Assembly (NCBI GenBank): GCA_914767885.1
Contig: CAJZBQ010000057.1
Span: 744,001 to 808,000, forward strand
Source of the DNA: Blepharisma stoltei
Lineage: Eukaryota; Ciliophora; Heterotrichea; Heterotrichida; Blepharismidae
Length of the DNA stretch: 64,000 bases
Reading direction: 5' to 3'
Below, in pieces: positions 56,301-64,000 of the stretch. The number at the start of each line of letters is the position of its first letter. The first letter of the stretch is position 1. The notes beneath the pieces are model-generated. The model ran no database searches. It worked only from the letters and a program-made list of their open reading frames with translations, and had not been told where the DNA came from. Both the position numbers and the translations under genes were made by a program.

Positions 56301-59300
56301 CATCAGGCTCAAAGCCATAAAATGAAAATAAATCGTCTTCGTTTGCTTCATCAGTATCAGTGTTCCCCAACAATTTTTTATTTTTTTCTTCCAATTCTTT
56401 AAATTCTTCTACTAGCTCTAATATATCTTCCCAATCTCCAGTAGACAGTGCCATTATTTCTTTTAATGTATCAATATCAATAGGTAAATCTTCATATAAA
56501 GATTTCAATATTTCTTCAATTTTATCATGATGATGCAAATTCCCACCTGCTAGTTCCAAAAACAGCTTTACAGACTCTTCGTTGAAATATCCTTCACCTG
56601 GTAATGATTTTTCATTTAATCCAGCTATAAGAGTATTCATATATTTCTGTTTTCTACTTGGGTCAAAACTTAAAGTTATTCGCTTTTTCAGTATTGAGCC
56701 TTCAGAATCGACCTCATCTAGGTCGCCAGTTGACGAAAAAGAGCTTTCAGATGAAGAACCCATTGATGAAGACTCTGAGTCAGATTTGTCAGATTCTTCG
56801 GTTTCCAAAATGTAGTCGTTAAAATCGTCATCATGGACGTATTCGTCAATGAACCGTTGAGCTTCTCTTGCAGTTTCTATTTGTAAAATTTGTCGAAGCC
56901 ATAATAAGCATGCTGCATCATGCCTGGCTAGTTTTATTAAAATTTCTAATCCTTTTGAAGGTATTTTAAACAAATCAGATAAGTTTCTTACAATAGAAGG
57001 AAGGTGCTTAAATGCCATCCATGCATTATGTTCTTTGGATTTTATATTGCTTCTAAAAGGGTTCTGATTTACTAAACATGCAAAACTTGCATAAATATTT
57101 TTTTCAACTGATCCCCAGCCCAGCTTCCCTGCGATTTCTCCTATAATGCTGGCATCACCTTGCACAAGTTTTGTGACTACAACAGCACCATTGCTATTAG
57201 GCAATCCAATAGATTTGCAAAGCCAAGGAAGCCCTTGTTTTAGCTTTCTCGTTTTTTGAGAAGGCTTATATACTATATGTTTTAATCTTGCATAATAAGA
57301 TAATAATTTTCCTAGCTTTTTTCTTATGCAAAATCAGTAGGATGCTTTATATTTTTTGCCAGACTTGCCATCAATAGATAAATATGAGTAAATGCTAAGC
57401 AAAGCTTTTAAGAGCTGCGGCCTTATTGCTCCGCCATCTTCTAAATCTTCAGCTATGTCTTCAACATGGTCAAAATCAGATCTAGTCAGTGCAACAACAG
57501 CGGCTGCTTTTTGGTCATCAAGGCCCAATTTTAACACAATTTTTTGGAAACTTGAAGAAGTTTTTAGCGTAGTATGGTTTAAATCGTCATTTCCTGACAA
57601 AGTCACCAAGACCTCTGCTATATCTGCATCAAAGGAAATAGCTGAGCAAATGTCTTCTATATTTTGGACTTGTCCAAGCGCCATAGAAATGAAGCCTCGA
57701 CAATGAGATTCTTCTATTTGAAATCCTGGACTGTGCAGTCTAGACATTTCGATAATGGTGGAGGCCATAGTTTCATAATCAAGCTTAGAAGCTGCAATCA
57801 TCCCTGATATAACCAATGGAGGGATTTCTAAGACTTGTCCTAGGACTTCTGAACAAGTAGCTTTTTTCGATAATTCGCCTTGAGGGTTTATAGAAAATTT
57901 ACAATTAGTTTTGATTGCTAAAGCTGATATGGATTTTCCTATGTTTTCAAGAATTGGGTCAAGCCTTAGCACGTGAAGCAAATTACCCACTTTTTCTATG
58001 ACATCTGAGTCAGAAAGAGCTCCAAAAATGGTCATAATTGTTGTGAGAGTGTCAGGGTTTAAAGAAAGTGCTTTTCCTAATGGTTCTAGCTCAGAGATTT
58101 CTCCATTTACAAAGTTCGCTATTGAGTCTTGCAAAGCTGGGGCATCAACCCCGAGTTCTCCTATAAATTTCTTAGTGAACTGTTTAAATATTTCAGCGTT
58201 TTCAGAAACAATGTCAGCAAATCCAATAGCGAGGGAGTCTAAAAAGGAGGTTGGGACTCCTATAGTTCTAGCCAGCTTATTGAAGCCAAGAACAGCATTG
58301 AAAAATATCTGGTTTTGGTTCGAATAGTCTTGAATTATTCCTTCATAGCCAGACACATCTTTTATGCCCACTTTTTCAAGCCAGTTCTTCATAGCGATAG
58401 TTTTTGGATAGATATTGTCTTCTAAAACCATATCAATTCAGGCGCTCATCATTTCTGGCTCAACTTCAAACAGTCTTGCAAGGGCAATTATATTTTCTTT
58501 TCTTTTAGTTCCTTGAGTTTGCCATAGATATGAGGCTTGGATTAATGATTTATATTTTCTTTGGTTTTCTTCATCACATGGGACTTTCTTTTCAAAGATT
58601 TTTCTATCTCGTCTTTAAAAAATTTTTTTTTCTGTAAATATTATATTGAATTCTAGGGGATTCTGCTTTATTAGTATATAAGAATGTAAGGAAGATGGCC
58701 GGATATTGGAATGACATCAATAGCTGCCCTTTTGCCATAATTCTTCTCTTCACTTTCAAAGCTTTTATTTCTGAAACCTTATTCGCAAGTGCTTTGCACC
58801 AATCCTTACAAAGCGCTGCATGAAATCTTCATGACAGCGCTTTTTTCCTCCTTACAAGTGGATCATCATTTTTTAGTTTCAGCTGTTTTACTAAATATCC
58901 ATTTGGCAAATCTTTCGGGTCAATAAGCCTTTTTGCTACAAACGTCAGGTCTTTGCATTGCATTTTCAGCTTAGAATGAGCTTCCCTAATAGAATCTACA
59001 TCAAGTGAAGTCAGCCACACAGTCACATGTGATAAATAATCAGTAAAGCTTTCATCCAATCTCATTCTCCTTACAACTTCTCTTGTGATTTCTTTAAGTG
59101 CTGAGCCTTGCCGCTTATTAGCCCCTCTTATAATTGAATAAAGTCCTAAGAGCTGTTCCCCAGTCAATTTAAAAAATTTTGCCATCCATTCCATGCTTTC
59201 AGCTGTTGGCTGATGTGACTCTGCAAGTGCTTTAAATGCAGGCGGCAGCTTATTTTCATTAATCATAGCTTGGATTTCACTGTCAGGCTGTATGATGTCT

Positions 59301-62300
59301 CCACTAATTAAATTTGAGTCTCTTACGTTCTCAACATTTGTAGTCAGCCGAGGGATTTCTGTATATTTTTTCTCTGCAAAAATAGGAGCTATGCTTTTGA
59401 CGATTTCTGGGTCTAAGTCATATTGATCAGCTAGCTCATCAAAATCAATGTTAACGCCGTGGATTATTGCAAATAGAGAAGAAATTGTTTGATGCTCAAG
59501 TCTCCAGCCATATTTTCTGTTAAGCATGTCCGTAACTTGTATTAGAAGGCGTTGAAGCTGTCCATGAGATTCTCTAGCCATATGGACGATCATTTGGATC
59601 GGCAGGGAGTCTTGGATTCCTAAAAATTTAGAAAATGTGTCGACTTTTTCATCCCAGCCGCTATAGTCATTTTGAAATTTATATATTTTCCGCTGAATTT
59701 GTTATTCTATTAGTAGTGTAAATAAGAATATTTACATTTTAAATAATAATTTTTATCAAATCAACAAGAATACTTGCATATCCTTCATCACAAAAAGCTC
59801 CAATACATTCCGCTATATCTTTAGGGAAGTTCCCAAAATTGGTCATTAGCCTTACAAAAATTTCCACAATTTCTTTGCCGCCATCTTCAATTAATCCTTT
59901 AATAAGAAGCATTAAATCTGTAATAGGCTTAGGGAACGTCTCTGATGTAGATATTCAGGTCAGCATTCTCTCAGTAGATCCACGTGACATTGCAACAAGT
60001 GCTTCAATAATTCTAGGATCTATATTGTATCCATCAATTTCTTTGTCAGCTAATAATTCTTTTTTCATCTTCACAAATTGCACAGTTGCCATTTTCACAG
60101 AACTTCTTATATTTAAATCACTTTGTTTTAGTGATACTTTTAAACAATCCTAAATTGAATTATCTATATTATTTACAATTTTCGAGATATTTTATATATA
60201 AATTTGATATTGATAGGAATTAAGTTAATGTATGCAAGCATACTATCATTTTTGCAATATCAGGAGATATATTAATGGCTGGGATTGCAGCAAGCTGTTC
60301 AGTGATTCCTAAAAGCTTATTATTATCTTTTTGTATTACTGCCACGATAGCTGCCATTATCAAAGGATGAATTCCAAACTCGATTGCAATTTCTTTTATG
60401 GCAGATTCATCGCCTTGAGCTAAAGCAGTTGCGAGCTTATGGTTTATATCTAGCGATTTCGCTATTCCTCCAAGCGGAGTTTTAGAAAATACTTGTAAGG
60501 TTCTGTTTTCTCTACTAATTGTAGAAGTCTGTACTTGGCTTAAAGCTAGCCCAGCACATGCACTTTCTAATGTTGCACTCACATTCCCATTGAGTTTTTC
60601 TTTTACAGAGGTTTTTACCCTCTTGAAAATTTCTGAAGTCATAAAAGTGATTATTTTTACCTGGGCCAAGCAAAATGCTATTAACGTTGCAGCACCTGCA
60701 CAGTAAGGCAAAAATATATCAGGGTTAAGCACTGCTCCTAATATAAACCACATTAATGCATTCACAAATAGCATCACAATAATTCCAGCAATAAATAATA
60801 ACGCGAAATAATGGGCAAATTGAGAAAGTTTTCTATATCCTGTAATCCCTGCTAGCAAGGTGTCTGCCCTGGCTGGGAAAACTTGATAGATGTAATATGT
60901 GTAAAGCTCAACAATAGAAATTACTAATAAAATAGCCGACACTATTAGCATCACCCAAAGAATTGTTTCTAACTCCCCCCCCCCCCCTCCGTGAGCGAAC
61001 AAAAAAATTTTGTTCGCTCACGGAGGGGGGTTAATTTTTTTTTTTAAAAAAAATTTATATATAAAATTTTATAAAAAAATATTTTTTTCGAAATTTAAAA
61101 AAATCCTAATTTGCAAAAATTGGGAAGCAAATATTAATTTAATTTGCAAAAATTTATGTTTTAAAACGCAATTTGTTTAAAATTAAACAGAATTAGCTCT
61201 AGATTTCATTATACTAATTATCACTTATATATCAAAATTTTTTCTATATTAAAAAAATTTTTGTTCACTCACGGAGGGTGGGTTTTTGGTCAAAAAATGG
61301 CGATTTTTCTAATGGTTTTGTTCGCTCACGAGGGGGGGGGGGGAGTAAGTATTCAAATTTTGACGGCATCAAATACCATGCACTTTTCATATCAATTTTG
61401 GTCAGAATATAGTCAGGATTTCTTGCAGAAGTTTCAGCATGCTTTGTTTCTGTTAAAAGCGGAGTTAAAGATAGCGGCAATACTATCCACACACACAAAA
61501 TCACATGCAGAATGGCTACGCAGCAATCTGCACAATACCAACATTTCCCTAGAGGGCTAACATCTTTATCGCCTTCTTTATATACAAATGCTGATAAATC
61601 TATCCTATATCGTCCTCCAGCTTTTAAATGGGTTATTTGTAGCCTCTCAAAAATACTCCCCATAGCGCCCATCGCTCTTTTAGTAATAGGAACAGCATCA
61701 GTCACCTGCTCAGCCCTGCAAAACTTCTCATACTCGCTTTGGAAATCTTTAACATAAATTACATCAGCATTAAATGGAGATAAATTGCACCTCGACCTGA
61801 CGAAAAAGCTTAAAGAGTCTTCATTTGGCATTTGTGCAGGCTTTCCAAGCTCAATTAATTCTTTTCTATTTTTAAAAAAGATTTTTCTGAAAACTTCAGT
61901 AGAGGTATCGTTGACAGTAAAAAATTCCATCTCAAGATCAGTGAATTTCTCTTTATTTTCTTTAAGATTTTTTTCGACATATCCTTTTGCAAAGCAGAAT
62001 TCTTCATACTTTGACTTTACATCTACCAATTTTAATGTTTGTATCGGCACTTCTTCGCCTTCTGGTACTTCTTTTACAACTTTTTGTAAAAACAAAGACA
62101 ATGAGTCTGCGTTTGATTGAGAACTTTGAGTTATTAGAATATCAGGAATTGCATAAGGAGGCAATAAGCAGCCCTCCCCAGGGACTTGGTCTTCCTCTTC
62201 TTTTCCTTCATTTCCTTCAACTTCTTCTTTTTCATTTTCGTTATTTTCGTTATTTTCATCATTTTCTTCATCATCTTCATCTAATTCGTTTAAAATTTCT

Positions 62301-64000
62301 TTGGCAGATCTATTATCTCTTATTCTTGTTTCCACTGTATTTCTGAGCACTAAAAACCTTCTTTTATGCTCTAATTTTCTCCATACAATATCAGCGAGAT
62401 TTTTTAGAAAAATGTAAAAGCCAAAAGCACCGCCAAGCCCACACACAAAGCCGAGAAACAAACTAATAGAAAGAGCAGCTAATAAAAATGGGTTATCAGT
62501 GAGCTTAATAAGGTGTTTTGACAGCTGTAGGGTTTTTGTCCGAGAAAATTTGTATCAGTTGTCACTTGTTTTGCTTGTTTCCATTCATATGAGGAGGTCA
62601 GAATCTCTTGCTGACCACATGTCATAGAGTGTGTTATACATAGTGCTGATTGTGGAGTTGGTTAATTTTGTATTGGTTAAAGGGTTTAAGTTTAAGTTTA
62701 TGTTTAAGTTTAATGATTACTCTGGTAATTGCCCTTAATCTTCTTTTACTTGAGGTCCAGCTACATTAGCAGCTCTGAATAACGGTAGGTGGACCGGTTT
62801 AACCGTCAAGCCGTTAAAGTTAATAAGCCCGTTAAGACTTCTCTAGTCAGTGCCAGCCTCAGCACTGACCTCTTCTCTTCAAGCCGAGACTCTCAAGAAG
62901 CTTGACTTCTCTCACTAAGCTCGGATAATAGGACCATTACCTATTTAATAGGATTTAGGACCTATCCCTAACTGACATTTTTAATATTGTGGTTAAAGGG
63001 TAGCTTAAAGGAAGAATCCTTATGTTAATAGAATATATATCAGGGACTAGTAGTCCAAAAGATATTAATGACAGCCACCAAGGCTTCATTTGAGCATATG
63101 CCTCATTTGTAGTAAAAAGCCATTTTCCATTATCTTCATAGATCCCAGGCATGTTCATAATTGCTAGCACGTCTTTGTTGATCCCTGCGTTAAATGTATC
63201 ATTTGCGATTTTATCAATAACCACGTGGCCTTTTAAGTCAACAATTGGGACTTCGTCGCCTGAAATCATTTTATAGCCTGGCTGGAGCTCTCCTCCACTT
63301 ATTAAATTCCAATATATAGCACCATTGCTTATTTTTACATCAAATGATCTTGTGTTTTTGCAAGGGCTTGAGGAGCATACATAATGAGCCCCTTCACAGC
63401 TTTCAACTGTATAAGAAGTGTCATTGGTATACCAATATTTTGAAGTAATACACTCATCTGTAGATCCTGCTACTATACTGGGCCCAGCAAAGCAGTAATA
63501 CCCAGAATATGTGGTAGATCAGCTAATATAAGAATCTTTAATCTCCCATCGGTTAGAGAGCAAACCATCGAAAAAAATCCAATTTTTGGTAATTTGCAAG
63601 TAAAATCTTTTTATTTAAATATTGTTTTGTATAAATATTGATTTATATTAATCATTGTGAAAATGAGATCTCGATCTAATTTTATTAAATATTAAAACAG
63701 ATTCCATCCTTAAATATTAATTTTATAAGTTATATTAGATTTCCGTTTCAATAACTAAAAAATTTGATTATATGTAATTTTAATATATTTTTTGTAAAAG
63801 TTTAAACCCTCTCGATTAGCGACATAAAACTTTCTCGCTCGCCAGAGTGGAGTTAGGGGTTTGTATTCATAGATCTCCATCTGTTATATCAATATTTCCA
63901 CTGGTAGCAGTTAAGCTTTCAATAGTTACAGTCCCACTTAAGTTTACTGATAAATCACCTGTATTAACCTCTTTTAATTTGATTCTGCTTTGTAAAATAT
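53370..64000 (-). CDS. Giant multi-pass membrane protein with helical repeats and EF-hands, 5' partial
   Basis: One minus-strand gene probably fills the last 10.6 kb and starts beyond 64000. N-terminal to C-terminal: a beta-helix-like extracellular stretch (SVNLSGTVTIESLTATSGNI), a Cys-rich segment (YYCFAGPSIV, HYVCSSSPCKN), several membrane helices (LGFVCGLGGAFGFYIFL, AILHVILCVWIVLPLSL, MLIVSAILLVISIVELY), and an acidic tract. A long array follows with a recurring unit close to ALxxGDxxxIxxIAxxLxID, for example ALAQGDESAIKEIAIEFGI, LVQGDASIIGEIAGKLG and ALGKGDWNGLAGMAGRF. Two EF-hands (DKDHSGELDFEE, DADGSGCMNVQE) and a final membrane helix end the protein at TAA 53370-53372. Eight interruptions must be removed; joins such as FEYLETILWVML, CLHTLKVSLKQ, LVDLIYKFQND and TPKDSYISW keep frame. 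The Ca2+ sensing role is inference. Two or more adjacent genes remain possible at the 55645 and 58605 junctions. Confidence 0.65.
55373..55640 (-). mobile_element. Second-family MITE in giant gene
   Basis: A 268-bp TA-bounded element. The left end TCCTCCCTTTAAATTGGAAC matches the family; the right end TTTTTGGGAAGAG matches CTCTTCCC in reverse. A 60-bp putative IES abuts it at 55645-55704; together they separate LIAWRYL from SKKMPYDVKEN. Confidence 0.78.
55645..55704 (-). other. Putative short IES (about 60 bp) next to a MITE
   Basis: It contains stops in the frame that otherwise links the two halves of the giant gene. TA-to-TA removal together with the adjacent MITE gives WRYLSKKMPYDV. If it is not an IES, this is the boundary between two genes. 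Confidence 0.5.
58605..58779 (-). other. Putative TA-bounded IES (about 175 bp) in giant gene
   Basis: The frames on either side differ, with a TAG in one and a TAA in the other. Removing TA 58605 to TA 58780 gives KALANRKIFEKKVP; using TA 58807 instead gives a 202-bp IES and ALCRKIFEKK. The boundary is therefore uncertain. Confidence 0.5.
59684..59753 (-). other. Short TA-bounded IES (about 70 bp) in giant gene
   Basis: It removes two in-frame stops and gives LVDLIYKFQNDYSGWDEK. An alternative TA pair gives a 58-bp segment. Confidence 0.65.
60141..60225 (-). other. Short TA-bounded IES (85 bp) in giant gene
   Basis: It removes a TAA and a TAG and gives MIVCLHTLKVSLKQSD. It has the same length as the IES at 36013-36097 but unrelated sequence. 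Confidence 0.72.
60970..61345 (+). mobile_element. Family M MITE, near-consensus, in giant gene
   Basis: 376 bp, TA-bounded, with long C and G tracts and the CTCCGTGAGCGAAC hairpin. The host frame runs on into the element for about 24 codons in the same register (ending QKPTLRE), which hides the boundary. Excision gives KFEYLETILWVML. Confidence 0.92.
62675..62990. mobile_element. Retroposon-like insertion in giant gene
   Basis: A 316-base insert flanked by GGTTAAAGGGT at 62675-62685 and 62991-63001. Deletion gives RILPLSYPLTNTKLTNST in frame. One side has short direct repeats (GTTTAAGTTTAAG), the rest is GC-richer than the host. Confidence 0.82.
63539..63853 (-). mobile_element. Degenerate family M MITE in giant gene
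   Basis: A reversed, decayed 315-bp copy: the left end CTCCCATCGGTTAGAGAGC and the right end CTCGCTCGCCAGAGTGGAG keep the layout. TA-to-TA removal gives WIQTPKDSYISWST. Confidence 0.78.

Noticed and set aside
3940-61350. CRISPR-like array from the repeated GTTCGCTCACGGAG motifs
   Set aside because: The motifs are terminal and subterminal parts of dispersed MITEs, not a regular repeat-spacer array, and the genome is eukaryotic.

Overview
This window looks like germline (micronuclear) DNA of a heterotrich ciliate, most like Blepharisma. Four lines of sequence evidence support this. (1) TGA is read as tryptophan: conserved reading frames run through many in-frame TGA codons, often at invariant Trp sites, and end at TAA or TAG. 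(2) Three introns of exactly 15 nt (4644-4658, 26304-26318, 49331-49345) break conserved P-type ATPase, ABC-transporter and leucyl-tRNA synthetase frames. (3) The DNA is AT-rich and gene-dense with very short intergenic gaps. (4) Many genes are cut by extra DNA whose removal restores a family-conserved frame. Five reconstructed CDSs come out as exact multiples of three using only boundaries I placed by eye (P5B ATPase, acyltransferase, Tcd, kelch protein, coiled-coil protein). The species is an inference; no search was run.

The extra DNA falls into classes. (a) A 250-390 bp MITE family with C/G-tract inverted ends and a CTCCGTGAGCGAAC core, inserted at TA, about a dozen copies. (b) A second TA-bounded MITE family with ends like CCCTTTAAATTGGAAC. 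(c) Short TA-bounded IESs of about 58-102 bp. (d) Palindromic elements: 1.88 kb, 220 bp, 175 bp and 56 bp. (e) Eight GC-richer insertions of 0.3-0.6 kb, each in a different gene and each flanked by an 11-18 bp direct repeat. These resemble retroposons (SINE-like) and are the most unusual signal here.

Layout. 1-9 kb (+): TPR protein (5' truncated by the window), SWEET sugar transporter, FYVE-like coiled-coil protein with a CaaX end, P5B ATPase. 9-18 kb (-): one guanylyl cyclase gene with the ciliate P4-ATPase/cyclase fusion, split by four elements. 18-25 kb: TAF8 (-), WS/DGAT-type acyltransferase (+), NRDE2 (-). 26-33 kb (+): peroxisomal ABCD half-transporter, kelch-like protein, AP endonuclease with a decayed tandem copy, VOC/glyoxalase protein. 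33-35 kb: nested MITEs. 35-42.8 kb (+): F-BAR/SBF2/TBC protein, Tcd-type E1-like dehydratase, small ORF. 43-53 kb: CWC22 (-), eEF1B (+), GAA1 (+), mitochondrial-type LeuRS (-), a mitochondrial helical-repeat protein (+), a coiled-coil protein (+). 53.4-64 kb (-): probably one giant membrane protein gene with EF-hands, running off the window end.

The genes are ordinary unlinked housekeeping and signalling genes with no operon logic. The interest lies in what interrupts them. Long genes are riddled with germline-limited DNA, while compact highly expressed types (eEF1B, GAA1, CWC22) are clean.
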